Source: Eubacterium sp. (GTDB taxonomy: Bacteria; Bacillota; Clostridia; Lachnospirales; Lachnospiraceae). Taken from it: 64,000 nt of DNA. The position numbers and the translations under genes are program-made. Positions 35,655 through 43,569 of the stretch are shown piece by piece (positions within the stretch are counted from its first letter, which is position 1; each line of letters starts with the position of its first letter). Below the pieces are notes generated by a model that saw nothing but the letters and a program-made list of their open reading frames with translations, was not told the DNA's origin and made no database searches. The stretch covers positions 143,471 to 207,470 of the forward strand of contig JAFUVQ010000054.1 of the NCBI GenBank assembly GCA_017477505.1. The letters are read 5' to 3'.

Positions 35655-35761
35655 TGTTGATAATGTTGATAACTTGTGTTTCTTTTCGATATATATGGCG
35701 GGGAATCCTTATAAATACAGCATTCCGGGAATTGTCAGTCTATATGTTTCTATGTTGATAA
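35655..35761. promoter_or_regulatory. Three TTATCAACA motifs (DnaA-box-like) upstream of the primosome operon
   Basis: TGTTGATAA occurs at 35655-35663 and directly again at 35664-35672, and a third time at 35753-35761. Its complement TTATCAACA differs at one position from the DnaA box TTATCCACA. All lie between the DnaD promoter and the murC terminator. DnaA control is an inference. Confidence 0.4.
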
Positions 35762-35791
35762 AAAACACTGCCGAGAGCTTTCGGCAGTGTT
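35761..35791 (-). terminator. Terminator of murC
   Basis: CACTGCCGA (35766-35774) pairs with TCGGCAGTG (35781-35789); on the minus strand the stem is followed by TTTTT (35765-35761). It lies 16 bases after the murC stop. Confidence 0.88.
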
Positions 35792-35805
35792 GATATGTTG
35801 ACAGC

Positions 35806-37188
35806 TTATTCTTTCAGCAGGTTTTCTCCAAGGTTTACAATGTTTCCGGCACCCATAGTTATTAACAAATCATTTTCTTTAGAATTTTTTAAAAAATATT
35901 TTTCTATCTCTGAAAATGCACCCAGATATACGCAATCCTTACCTTCGTCACGGAGAAGCTTCTCTATATCCATGGATGAAATAGTGCCGTTATCCTTCTC
36001 ACGTGCAGCATAAATATCCGCAAGCATGATATGATCAGCTATGGATAGAGCTTTAGCGAAGTCAGGCAGAAGAGCGGCAGTTCTGGAATAGGTATGAGGC
36101 TGGAATGCCACCCACACATCACCTTTGGCAATCTCCTTGGCAACAGTGAGAGTTGCGGCAATTTCAGTCGGATGATGTGCATAATCGTCCACGACTGTGA
36201 TGCCGTTAGGAAGAGTTCCTTTATATTCAAAACGTCTTTTGGCACTGCTGCATTTCTTCAGACCTTCAAGTATGCTGTTCATATCTACTCCGAGTATGTC
36301 TGCAGCTGCTATGGCAGAAAGAGAGTTAACCGCATTGTGAATGCCTGTCACTGAAAGCGATACATTTGTTACATATTTTCCTTCTTTATATAAGTCATAT
36401 GAAGGGTGACCCAGTGCATTAAGAGTGATATCTTTTGCCTGGTAGGTATTTCCGTCCTTCATGCCGAATGTGATGACACGTCTTTCCAGACCTTCGGTTA
36501 CTCTTTCGGTAAAATCCATATCACCGTTTATGATAAGTATTCCTTCCGGCTTGAGTTTTGTTGCAAAAACTCTGAAGGATTCTATGATATTCTCGATATT
36601 TTTGAAGAAATCGAGGTGATCGTTGTCTATATTAAGGATAATGCTGATATATGGCTTGAATGAATGATAGCTGTTGGTATATTCGCAGGCCTCTGTTATG
36701 AAATATGGAGATTTGCCTACGCGTATATTTCCGCCTATAAGATCAAGGATTCCGCCTATGGAAATGGTAGGATCCTTTTCGGCCTCCATGAAAATGTGGG
36801 AAAGAAGAGAAGTGGTTGTGGTCTTGCCGTGAGTTCCGGCTACAGCTATGCTGTATTTATAGAAATCCATGATCTGACCGAGAAGCTCGGCTCTTGTGAG
36901 CATAGGGATTCCTGCCTCTTTGGCAGCCTGGAATTCTTCGTTGTCTTCTCTGATGGCAGCCGTATATACCACAAGGTCGATGTTACTCGTTATATTTTCT
37001 TTCTTCTGTCCGATATAGACCTTTGCTCCTTTAGCAATGAGAGCCTTGACTATATCAGATTCACTCATATCAGAACCCTGTACTGTAAAGCCTTCTGAAA
37101 GGAGGATCTCAGCAAGTCCGCTCATGCTGATTCCGCCAATGCCCATAAAATGAACAGTAATCTTTTCGTCGAAGTTTAAAGTATACAT
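35806..37188 (-). CDS. murC: UDP-N-acetylmuramate-L-alanine ligase
   Basis: A 460-residue Mur ligase that adds L-alanine to UDP-MurNAc in peptidoglycan synthesis in the cytoplasm. Motifs: the N-terminal HFMGIGGISMSGLAEIL nucleotide-sugar binding loop, the ATP loop AGTHGKTTTTSLL (about 113-125), NIDNDHLDFF, and the C-terminal DDYAHHPTEI and FQPHTYSRT. Length is standard. It is single-gene, between a terminator and a divergent promoter region shared with the zinc-ribbon gene at 37382. Confidence 0.96.
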   Translation of the reverse strand: MYTLNFDEKITVHFMGIGGISMSGLAEILLSEGFTVQGSDMSESDIVKALIAKGAKVYIGQKKENITSNIDLVVYTAAIREDNEEFQAAKEAGIPMLTRAELLGQIMDFYKYSIAVAGTHGKTTTTSLLSHIFMEAEKDPTISIGGILDLIGGNIRVGKSPYFITEACEYTNSYHSFKPYISIILNIDNDHLDFFKNIENIIESFRVFATKLKPEGILIINGDMDFTERVTEGLERRVITFGMKDGNTYQAKDITLNALGHPSYDLYKEGKYVTNVSLSVTGIHNAVNSLSAIAAADILGVDMNSILEGLKKCSSAKRRFEYKGTLPNGITVVDDYAHHPTEIAATLTVAKEIAKGDVWVAFQPHTYSRTAALLPDFAKALSIADHIMLADIYAAREKDNGTISSMDIEKLLRDEGKDCVYLGAFSEIEKYFLKNSKENDLLITMGAGNIVNLGENLLKE

Positions 37189-37280
37189 TTGAAATGCCTT
37201 TCTGTTAAAAATACCATGTTACCAATGAATTGTACCACAGGTGCGGAAGTAGTAAAATAGTAAAAATAAACATAGATTTC

Positions 37281-37309
37281 TTGATTTATTCAGATTAAAG
37301 TGTTATATT
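37281..37309 (+). promoter_or_regulatory. Promoter of the zinc-ribbon membrane protein gene
   Basis: TTGATT (37281-37286), a 17-base spacer and TATATT (37304-37309) with an extended TGT before it. Transcription would start near 37316. Confidence 0.65.
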
Positions 37310-37326
37310 TGTCGTGTATGTTTAAA

Positions 37327-37355
37327 AAGTCATTTATGATGACTTCAATTTTTTT
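37327..37355 (+). terminator. Leader hairpin with T-run (possible attenuator)
   Basis: AAGTCAT (37327-37333) pairs with ATGACTT (37339-37345) and is followed by CAA and seven T's. It lies about 10 bases after the predicted transcription start and before the ribosome binding site of the gene at 37382, so it could be a premature terminator. Confidence 0.5.
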
Positions 37356-37381
37356 GTATAAATCAGGAAGGGGAAAGATTT

Positions 37382-37882
37382 ATGGTTTGTCAGAATTGTG
37401 GTAGCCAGGTTATGGACGGAAGTACAGTATGTCCTAATTGCGGTATGATGATACAGGCACCGGGATATGGTCAGGATCCATATGGTCAGCCTGCCCAGAA
37501 TCCATATGGTCAGCCGGCACAGGATCCGTATGCTCAGCAGAATACATATCAGCCACAGGGTGCTTATGGAATGCAGGATCAGTATCAGCAGCCATCATAT
37601 GCTTCACAGCCAATGGGCGGTGGAATGATGAATGATCCGGCAGCTGAAAGCAGTGTCAGAGCAGCAAAGACTCTTGGTATTTTAGCTATCTGTATCGGAA
37701 CTCTCTGTGTTCCGCTTGCAGGATGGATTATGGGTGGTATCGGTCTTGGAAAGGCAAATAAAGCTCCGGCTTATCTTGCTGACCAGGCTAAGACTGCAAG
37801 AATCCTTAATATCATCGGGCTTATCGGTTCTACAGTAAATGCTGTACTCGGTGTTGTAATAATGCTTGCACAGCAGAGCTAA
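37382..37882 (+). CDS. Zinc-ribbon, PYGQPAQ-repeat membrane protein
   Basis: A 166-residue protein in three parts: a zinc ribbon (CQNCG at 3-7, CPNCG at 19-23), a disordered Pro/Gln/Tyr-rich stretch with PYGQPAQ repeats (about 30-80), and two membrane helices (about 97-120 and 135-160) separated by a short polar loop. This plan (ribbon, low-complexity linker, DUF4190/CD225-like helices) is common in Firmicutes and of unknown role. A related gene converges on it across a shared terminator. Confidence 0.78.
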   Translation: MVCQNCGSQVMDGSTVCPNCGMMIQAPGYGQDPYGQPAQNPYGQPAQDPYAQQNTYQPQGAYGMQDQYQQPSYASQPMGGGMMNDPAAESSVRAAKTLGILAICIGTLCVPLAGWIMGGIGLGKANKAPAYLADQAKTARILNIIGLIGSTVNAVLGVVIMLAQQS

Positions 37883-37912
37883 ATTCAGACTGTTATATCT
37901 CAGTGATAGAAG

Positions 37913-37946
37913 AAAAAACCATGGGTTTTGGTTCCCATGGTTTTTT
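37913..37946. terminator. Bidirectional terminator between convergent zinc-ribbon genes
   Basis: AAAAAACCATGGG pairs with CCCATGGTTTTTT (13 bp) around a short loop, 37913-37946, with A/T tracts on both sides. Confidence 0.9.
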
Positions 37947-37987
37947 GTTGTCTTATGGAATTGTCGGAAATGATAAATTTCTCTATA

Positions 37988-38605
37988 TTATATCTCTCCG
38001 AGAGCTGCAATCATGGCAATTACGAAAATGGCAAGCACTATGGCAGCAATAATCGTGGTTATAAGGCTTGTGACAAATCCGGCCTTTCTCATACCACCGG
38101 TATATCCTTTACGTTTTGACGCACCGGCAAGGCATAGACCTATAATACCGCAGATTACACCGATAAATGAAAGGTAAACCGTAAATGTACATACCAGTGA
38201 TGATATACCCAGTATCATACTTGCTATGGCCTGACCTTTGCCATATTGAGGAGCCTTTGGCTGACTGCTGTAATTTGGAACGGAATTGTTGTAGGCAGAT
38301 GTCGGCTGGGCATAAGAAGGAGCACCACCCATTGCAGCCGGAGGGAGAGAATATGATCCCTGTGGCTGTCCGAATATCTCCTGACGGTATCCGCCGCCCA
38401 TGCTGTCGTAGCTTCCGTTTACTCCCGGAGCAGGTCCGGGTGAAGGCGCCGGATTAGGTGACATTCCATAATCAGAGCCGAGAGAATCAGGTCTGTAGAA
38501 GCCGCTTCCTCCGGCATTTCCCTGATCCTGATTTATAGAATTACCGCATACGCTGCAGAAATTAAAACCGTCCGGTATATTATTACCGCAATATATACAT
38601 TTCAT
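37988..38605 (-). CDS. Zinc-ribbon, Pro/Gly-rich DUF4190-like membrane protein
   Basis: A 205-residue protein with a zinc ribbon (CIYCGNNI, CSVCGNSI), a long Pro/Gly/Ser/Tyr-rich linker (about 25-120) and membrane helices near 130-165 and 180-205, the first with IASMILGISSLVCTF as in DUF4190. The ATG at 38605 has GAGGA 6-7 bases upstream; an in-frame ATG 15 bases before overlaps it. It has the same domain plan as the convergent gene at 37382, so the two may be functional relatives. Role unknown. Confidence 0.76.
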   Translation of the reverse strand: MKCIYCGNNIPDGFNFCSVCGNSINQDQGNAGGSGFYRPDSLGSDYGMSPNPAPSPGPAPGVNGSYDSMGGGYRQEIFGQPQGSYSLPPAAMGGAPSYAQPTSAYNNSVPNYSSQPKAPQYGKGQAIASMILGISSLVCTFTVYLSFIGVICGIIGLCLAGASKRKGYTGGMRKAGFVTSLITTIIAAIVLAIFVIAMIAALGEI

Positions 38606-38633
38606 ATCTGGTCCTCGCAATTGAATTTTATTT

Positions 38634-38666
38634 AACTGTTCGGAAGACTGATATACCCGAACAGTT
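38634..38666. promoter_or_regulatory. Inverted repeat upstream of the minus-strand zinc-ribbon gene
   Basis: AACTGTTCGG (38634-38643) and CCGAACAGTT (38657-38666) are perfect 10-bp arms separated by 13 bases, between the gene start at 38605 and its likely promoter. No T-run follows, so an operator or a leader hairpin is more likely than a terminator. Confidence 0.5.
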
Positions 38667-38719
38667 ATGCATTGTATATAATATTAGCGTTTCATCTGTC
38701 AAAGTCAAGACATAAATTC

Positions 38720-38747
38720 TTGACATATCTCAACTTGGTAGTAAAAT
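38720..38747 (+). promoter_or_regulatory. Promoter of ilvE
   Basis: TTGACA (38720-38725), a 16-base spacer and TAAAAT (38742-38747), 37 bases before the ilvE start. Confidence 0.68.
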
Positions 38748-38783
38748 GTTATCTAGTTATTTTACAAGAATGGAGATGTTGTT

Positions 38784-39806
38784 ATGGAGAAGAAAAACAT
38801 TGACTGGAGTAACCTAGGGTTTGGATATATGGAGACAGATAAGAGCTATGTGTCTTTATATAAGGATGGTGCATGGGACGAAGGCACTATGACAAGTGAT
38901 CATAATATCACGATCAATGAATGCGCATGTGTTCTTCAGTATGCTCAGACCTGCTTTGAAGGTCTTAAGGCTTATACTACTGAGGACGGAAGGATTGTTA
39001 CATTCAGACCTGACCTCAATGCAAAGAGAATGGAGGATACAGCTAAGAGACTCGAGATGCCTGTATTCCCTGTTGAAAGATTCATCGATGCTGTTGTTGA
39101 GACAGTAAAGGCAAATGAAGCATGGGTTCCGCCATATGGCTCCGGAGCAACACTTTATATCAGACCATATATGTTTGGTTCTAATGCGGTTATAGGTGTT
39201 AAGCCTGCAGAAGAGTATATGTTCAGAATTCTTACAACTCCTGTTGGACCTTACTTCAAGGGCGGTGCAAAGCCGATAACTATCAGAGTAAGCGATTTTG
39301 ACAGAGCGGCTCCTCACGGAACCGGACACATCAAGGCCGGTCTTAACTATGCCATGAGCCTTCATGCAATAGTTGATGCTCATGCAAAGGGATTTGATGA
39401 GAATATGTATCTTGATCCGGGTTCAAGAACCAAGGTTGAAGAGACCGGTGGTGCCAATATGATATTCATCAAGGACAACAAGTTTATTACACCTAAGTCA
39501 GACAGTATACTTCCTTCGGTTACACGTCGTTCTCTTGAGGTGGTTGCCAAGGATTATCTGGGAATGGAAGTGGAAGAGAGAGAAGTATTCTTCGATGAGG
39601 TTTCTTCATTTGACGAGTGCGGTCTCTGCGGAACAGCAGCAGTTATATCTCCTGTCGGCAAAATCAATGATCATGGCAAAGAGATATGCTTCCCAAGCGG
39701 CATGGATGAGATGGGACCTGTTACCAAGAAGCTTTATGATACTCTTACAGGAATCCAGATGGGCAGAATAGAAGCTCCTGAAGGATGGATCAAAGAGATT
39801 ATTTAA
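38784..39806 (+). CDS. ilvE: Branched-chain amino acid aminotransferase
   Basis: A 340-residue class IV PLP aminotransferase that interconverts Leu, Ile and Val with their keto acids. Motifs: FEGLKAYTTEDGRI, YIRPYMFG, the PLP lysine in GHIKAGLNYA (about residue 182), and EETGGANMIF with the following T-SILPSVTR. Length and N-terminal extension match the longer IlvE type II form of Gram-positives. GGAG precedes ATG 38784 and a promoter and terminator flank it, so it is monocistronic. Confidence 0.94.
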   Translation: MEKKNIDWSNLGFGYMETDKSYVSLYKDGAWDEGTMTSDHNITINECACVLQYAQTCFEGLKAYTTEDGRIVTFRPDLNAKRMEDTAKRLEMPVFPVERFIDAVVETVKANEAWVPPYGSGATLYIRPYMFGSNAVIGVKPAEEYMFRILTTPVGPYFKGGAKPITIRVSDFDRAAPHGTGHIKAGLNYAMSLHAIVDAHAKGFDENMYLDPGSRTKVEETGGANMIFIKDNKFITPKSDSILPSVTRRSLEVVAKDYLGMEVEEREVFFDEVSSFDECGLCGTAAVISPVGKINDHGKEICFPSGMDEMGPVTKKLYDTLTGIQMGRIEAPEGWIKEII

Positions 39807-39818
39807 TAGATATTTATA

Positions 39819-39850
39819 AGCCGCACATCCCTAATCGGCTGTGCGGCTTC
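39819..39850 (+). terminator. Stem-loop after ilvE
   Basis: AAGCCGCACA (39819-39828) pairs perfectly with TGTGCGGCTT (39841-39850). The following bases are mixed, not a clean T-run, so termination may be weak. Confidence 0.6.
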
Positions 39851-39887
39851 TGCTGTATAATAGGAAATGAAAAAAAGGAAACGATTC

Positions 39888-40385
39888 ATGAGTTTTAAGA
39901 AGATTTTGATTCTGTCTTTTGTTCTGCTTCTTTCGCTCAGTCTCTTCACTGCATGCGGCAGGGCCGAGAAATTCCGTAAAGGAAATATAAGTATCACACT
40001 TACTGAGGATTTTACCGAAAAGCAGGATGAGGCTGCGCAGTTTTATTATGAGAGTCCTGATGTTGTGGTTCTTGGAACCAGGACAAGCTCTCAGGATCTG
40101 GAGAAGACGGGGGATGAGTATGCAGATTCCTTTGCTGATTATATCCAGAGCTATATGTCTGCAAATGGAATAAGCCAGAATACTACAATCAATGAAGAAA
40201 AGGATTTCTTCTATATAGAAACAACAGAAAGATTAAATGATACGGATTATGCTTATCTTATAAGCTTCTATGAAAATGAAGGAGATTACTGGGTCGTCAG
40301 ATTTGCCTGCTACAAGGAGGCATACCCTTCATTTGAAAAGAATATGAAGAAATGGGCAGAATCTGTAAGCTTTACCGGAGAGTAG
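39888..40385 (+). CDS. Lipoprotein, function unknown
   Basis: A 165-residue exported lipoprotein: basic start, hydrophobic core and lipobox LFTAC near residue 23. The mature part is a small alpha/beta domain of about 140 residues with aromatic strands (EDFTEKQDE, DFFYIETTERL, DYWVVRFACY), similar in plan to PsbP-like or short sensor lipoproteins but not assignable. ATG 39888 has AAAGGA 8 bases before; an upstream in-frame ATG 21 bases earlier is possible. It precedes the exporter genes by 7 bases and may belong with them. Confidence 0.72.
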   Translation: MSFKKILILSFVLLLSLSLFTACGRAEKFRKGNISITLTEDFTEKQDEAAQFYYESPDVVVLGTRTSSQDLEKTGDEYADSFADYIQSYMSANGISQNTTINEEKDFFYIETTERLNDTDYAYLISFYENEGDYWVVRFACYKEAYPSFEKNMKKWAESVSFTGE

Positions 40386-40392
40386 CAGACTC

Positions 40393-41163
40393 ATGGATCA
40401 GGATACCAGATCAAAAAATTTATTCATATTGACAGAATTGGTCAAGAAAGGCATCAAGCTGAAGTACAGACGTTCCTATCTGGGGATTCTCTGGTCACTT
40501 TTTGAACCTCTTCTTACCATGATAGTGCTCACAATAGTATTCGGAACTCTACTGGGTTATAATGAAAAGACATTTCCTGTATATATACTTTCGGGGCGTC
40601 TTCTCTACAGCTTTTTTTCGCAGTCAACCACAGCAGCTCTCAAATCCATAAGAGCAAATGCGGCGATGATAAGAAAGGTTTATGTACCCAAGCTTCTGTA
40701 CCCTCTGTCGGGAATCTTGTTTAATTTCATCATTTTCCTGATATCCCTTGTTGTACTGGCTGCGGTGGCTATAATCCTGGGTATTTATCCGACGGTTTAT
40801 CTTCTCCTTGCAGTTATACCACTTACAGTGCTGCTGCTTCTGTCTCTTGGTGTGGGAGTAATACTTTCAACTGTGGGCGTATTCTTCAGGGATATGGAGT
40901 ATCTCTGGAATGTTGCGCTGATGCTTATAATGTACACATGCGCAATATTCTATAAGACTGCAAGACTGATGGGATCACGCTGGGCGTTCGTGCTTAAACT
41001 GAATCCGCTTTATTGTGTAATTGATAATTTCAGAAGCTGTATCTTCGGAGAACCGATGAATCTTCATTTTCTGCTGTATTCATTTGCATTCTCGGTCATA
41101 TCCATAGGCCTGGGAATTCTGTTTTTCAAAAAGAATGAAGATAAGTTTATTCTCAGTATTTAA
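40393..41163 (+). CDS. ABC-2 type polysaccharide/teichoic acid export permease
   Basis: A 256-residue permease with six membrane helices. The N-terminus (LIFELVKKGIKLKYRRSYLG-like segment) and the central FRDMEYLWNVALMLIMYTCAIFY region match the TagG/RfbA/Wzm family, which exports teichoic acids or polysaccharides linked to undecaprenyl diphosphate. Its stop TAA overlaps the ATG of the ATPase gene by one base. Nearby uppP would recycle the lipid carrier. No glycosyltransferases are seen here. Confidence 0.9.
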   Translation: MDQDTRSKNLFILTELVKKGIKLKYRRSYLGILWSLFEPLLTMIVLTIVFGTLLGYNEKTFPVYILSGRLLYSFFSQSTTAALKSIRANAAMIRKVYVPKLLYPLSGILFNFIIFLISLVVLAAVAIILGIYPTVYLLLAVIPLTVLLLLSLGVGVILSTVGVFFRDMEYLWNVALMLIMYTCAIFYKTARLMGSRWAFVLKLNPLYCVIDNFRSCIFGEPMNLHFLLYSFAFSVISIGLGILFFKKNEDKFILSI

Positions 41164-41927
41164 TGGTGCGGCTCGTGGAAAAATATATGGAAGATGTTGT
41201 TTTAAATGTTAATAATGTAGGCATGAAGTTCAACCTGAGTAAGGAGAAGAACGACAGCCTGAAGGAATACTTCATAAAGCTTATGCAGCATAAACTGAAG
41301 TATGATGAGTTCTGGGCGCTGAAGGACGTTTCATTTTCATTGGAAAAAGGAGACAGGCTCGGGATACTCGGACTAAACGGGTCGGGCAAATCGACTTTGC
41401 TCAAAGTGGTTGCCGGAGTTTACCGGCCGACTACGGGAAGTGTGGAACGCCGTGGCGTCATAGCTCCCCTTATAGAGCTCGGCGCAGGCTTCGATCCTCA
41501 GTATACGGGAAGGGAAAATATATTCCTTTATGGGGCGGTTCTTGGATTCACCCGTAAATTCCTTAAGGATAAGGTTGATGAGATCATTGAATTCTCAGAA
41601 CTTTCGGAATTCATCGATGTGCCTGTGAAGAATTATTCATCAGGAATGAAGGCCAGACTCGGATTTGCCATAGCAACGGTTGTTGAGCCGGATATACTGA
41701 TACTTGATGAGATTCTTTCGGTGGGCGATGCCAAGTTCAAGAGGAAGAGTGAGGCGAGACTGATGCAGCTTCTTGACAAAAGGGTTACTGTGCTGTTTGT
41801 GTCACATAATCTCCCGCAGGTACGCCGCATTTGTAATAAGGCGATCATCCTTGAAAAAGGAAATATGATAATGAGCGGTGATATGGAAAGTGTTACCGCG
41901 GTTTATGAAGAGAAAACCGGTAAATGA
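41163..41927 (+). CDS. Polysaccharide/teichoic acid exporter ATPase
   Basis: A 254-residue TagH/Wzt-type ATPase with Walker A GLNGSGKST (about 75-83), the family-typical IELGAGFDPQYTGRENIFLYG, signature YSSGMKARLGFAIAT and Walker B ILILDEILSVGD. It lacks the extra C-terminal carbohydrate-binding domain of long Wzt proteins. Translation is coupled to the permease by TAATG; an in-frame ATG at 41187 is an alternative start. Confidence 0.92.
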   Translation: MVRLVEKYMEDVVLNVNNVGMKFNLSKEKNDSLKEYFIKLMQHKLKYDEFWALKDVSFSLEKGDRLGILGLNGSGKSTLLKVVAGVYRPTTGSVERRGVIAPLIELGAGFDPQYTGRENIFLYGAVLGFTRKFLKDKVDEIIEFSELSEFIDVPVKNYSSGMKARLGFAIATVVEPDILILDEILSVGDAKFKRKSEARLMQLLDKRVTVLFVSHNLPQVRRICNKAIILEKGNMIMSGDMESVTAVYEEKTGK

Positions 41928-41996
41928 CATAGTCCGGAAGCACTTTGATCAGGAATAAGGGTAATAAGACTAATGATGATAATGGAAGGAAAAGCT

Positions 41997-42851
41997 ATGA
42001 TTTTTCTTGAGATACTTAAGATAATTTTTCATGGAATTGTAGAAGGGGTAACCGAGTGGCTTCCTATAAGCAGTACGGGACATATGCTGATTGTGGATCA
42101 GTTCCTGCACCTCAGGATGTCTGAAGGTTTCAAGGAAATGTTCTTTGTTGTTATTCAGCTTGGTGCCATACTTGCAGTGGTTTATATGTACTGGGATAAG
42201 CTGTGGCCGGTACAGAAGGGAAGTAAGGGAGAACTGAGTGTCAATAAGAATATCATTGACATGTGGCTTAAGGTCATAGTTGCCTGCATACCTGCGGTTA
42301 TTATGGGATTCTTCTTTGATGACTGGATGGAAGAACACTTCTATAATCCTATCGTTATATCCATTGCGCTTATAGTTTACGGTGTTTGGTTTATATGGAT
42401 AGAGACTAAGAATAAGGGCAGGAAGGCGAAAATTACTAAGATGTCCAGGCTGGATTTTAAGACGGCTCTTCTTATAGGATGCTTCCAGGTGCTGGCTCTT
42501 GTTCCGGGTACATCAAGATCCGGTGCTACCATAATAGGAGGACTTACACTCGGGTTATCCAGACAGCTGGCAGCCAGCTTTACATTTTTCCTTGGAATCC
42601 CGGTTATGTTTGGTGCAAGTGTTCTGAAGATATTCAAGTATGTGACAAGCGACGGCTTTTCACTTAAGGCATATGAAGTGTTCTCGCTTCTTCTCGGAAT
42701 GCTGGTTGCCTTCGGAGTATCGGTAGTAGTCATTAAGTACTTTATGGAATATATCAAAAAACATGATTTTAAGGTGTTCGGTTATTATCGAATCGCACTT
42801 GGCGTCATAGTACTCCTCATCTTTGGAATCAAAGCCATTGTTGGGGCTTAA
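41997..42851 (+). CDS. uppP: Undecaprenyl-diphosphatase
   Basis: A 284-residue polytopic enzyme (BacA/UppP) that dephosphorylates undecaprenyl diphosphate to recycle the lipid carrier for wall synthesis and gives some bacitracin tolerance. Both active-site motifs are clear: EGVTEWLPISSTGHM (about 13-27) and PGTSRSGATIIGG (about 165-177). About eight helices are present. ATG 41997 with GGAAGG 7 bases upstream is preferred over an in-frame ATG at 41973. Confidence 0.95.
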   Translation: MIFLEILKIIFHGIVEGVTEWLPISSTGHMLIVDQFLHLRMSEGFKEMFFVVIQLGAILAVVYMYWDKLWPVQKGSKGELSVNKNIIDMWLKVIVACIPAVIMGFFFDDWMEEHFYNPIVISIALIVYGVWFIWIETKNKGRKAKITKMSRLDFKTALLIGCFQVLALVPGTSRSGATIIGGLTLGLSRQLAASFTFFLGIPVMFGASVLKIFKYVTSDGFSLKAYEVFSLLLGMLVAFGVSVVVIKYFMEYIKKHDFKVFGYYRIALGVIVLLIFGIKAIVGA

Positions 42852-42883
42852 GTATTAAGAAATAAACGAAATTCATAGATTTT

Positions 42884-42950
42884 GGGCTTGATTTTCCATC
42901 CTGCATATGTTAGACTATGCAAGCGTGGGATTTGAAGCCCTTATTTTTTT
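42884..42950 (+). terminator. Imperfect terminator after uppP with overlapping promoter motif
   Basis: GGGCTT (42884-42889) pairs with AAGCCC (42935-42940) around a GCATA/TATGC inner stem, followed by a run of T's (42944-42950). The same bases contain TTGATT, a 17-base gap and an extended -10 TGTTAGACT, so this stretch could also be the rpmG operon's promoter. The two readings are not resolved by sequence alone. Confidence 0.6.
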
Positions 42951-42967
42951 GCGTGCAATAAAGTAGC

Positions 42968-43140
42968 TGTTCATGTACACATGCACATGTAAATTCGTCA
43001 GCTGCTTGCAGCTGTAAGAATTTAGAGGTGCATGTGTACCTGGAACAGGTACGCCTCACGACATCGATGAACACGAGCAGCTATGCTGCGACATACGCGA
43101 AGCGGATGGTTCATCGATTGAGGGATGGCGTACATGAACA
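42968..43140. repeat. Multi-arm palindromic element upstream of rpmG
   Basis: An 11-bp outer stem, TGTTCATGTAC (42968-42978) with GTACATGAACA (43130-43140), encloses three inner hairpins. Arm 1: GTACACATGCAC (42975-42986) with GTGCATGTGTAC (43028-43039), extended by TAAATTC/GAATTTA and CAGCTGC/GCAGCTG. Arm 2: GTACCTG/CAGGTAC (43036-43052). Arm 3: ATCGATGAAC (43063-43072) with GTTCATCGAT (43109-43118), containing GCAGC/GCTGC. Arm 1 competes with the outer stem and with arm 2 over the shared GTAC bases. No reading frame is conserved. It would fold in the 5' leader of rpmG if transcribed from upstream, or be a dispersed repetitive element. Confidence 0.75.
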
Positions 43141-43179
43141 GTGTATTCCCGCTAAAAATAATATATGGAGGTGAAAGTT

Positions 43180-43329
43180 GTGCGAGTAAGGATCACACTG
43201 GCATGTCAGGAATGTAAACAGCGTAACTACAATCTGACAAAGGATAAGAAAACGCATCCTGACAGAATGGAAACAAAGAAGTATTGCAGATTCTGCAAGG
43301 CTCACACTATGCATAAGGAAACCAAATAA
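43180..43329 (+). CDS. rpmG: Ribosomal protein L33
   Basis: A 49-residue ribosomal protein of the large subunit, too short for many gene callers. It starts at GTG 43180, six bases after GGAGGTG, and reads [17 protein letters not shown]; the four cysteines CQEC and CRFC bind zinc as in the zinc-containing L33 form. It is followed 18 bases later by secE, then nusG, rplK and rplA, a common Firmicute order. Confidence 0.95.
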   Translation: MRVRITLACQECKQRNYNLTKDKKTHPDRMETKKYCRFCKAHTMHKETK

Positions 43330-43347
43330 GGAAAGGGAGGTATAGTC

Positions 43348-43560
43348 ATGTCAGAAAAGACTGAAAAGAAAGAAAAATCACCTGCCCTTAAGAGAAGCTG
43401 GTTTCAGGAGCTTAAAGCAGAGTTCGGCAAGATAACCTGGCCGGGAAAGAGTCAGATCGTTCGTGAGACAGTTGCGGTAACTGTAGTAGCTGTCATTCTG
43501 GGACTTATTATAGTCTTCGTTGATTGGGCTCTTAAGTATGGACTTAGTTTTATTTGGTAG
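43348..43560 (+). CDS. secE: Protein translocase subunit SecE
   Basis: A 70-residue membrane protein with a basic N-terminal part, the family hallmark FQELKAEFGKITWPGKSQI (about 23-41) and one membrane helix (about 46-66). It stabilises SecY in the translocon. Normal length for Firmicutes. nusG starts 9 bases downstream after AGGAGG. Confidence 0.96.
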   Translation: MSEKTEKKEKSPALKRSWFQELKAEFGKITWPGKSQIVRETVAVTVVAVILGLIIVFVDWALKYGLSFIW

Positions 43561-43569
43561 GAGGAAGTT

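Noticed and set aside
42852-43179. tRNA or CRISPR array in the palindromic region
   Set aside because: The stems do not make a cloverleaf with a CCA end or TPsiC loop, and there are no regular repeat-spacer units.
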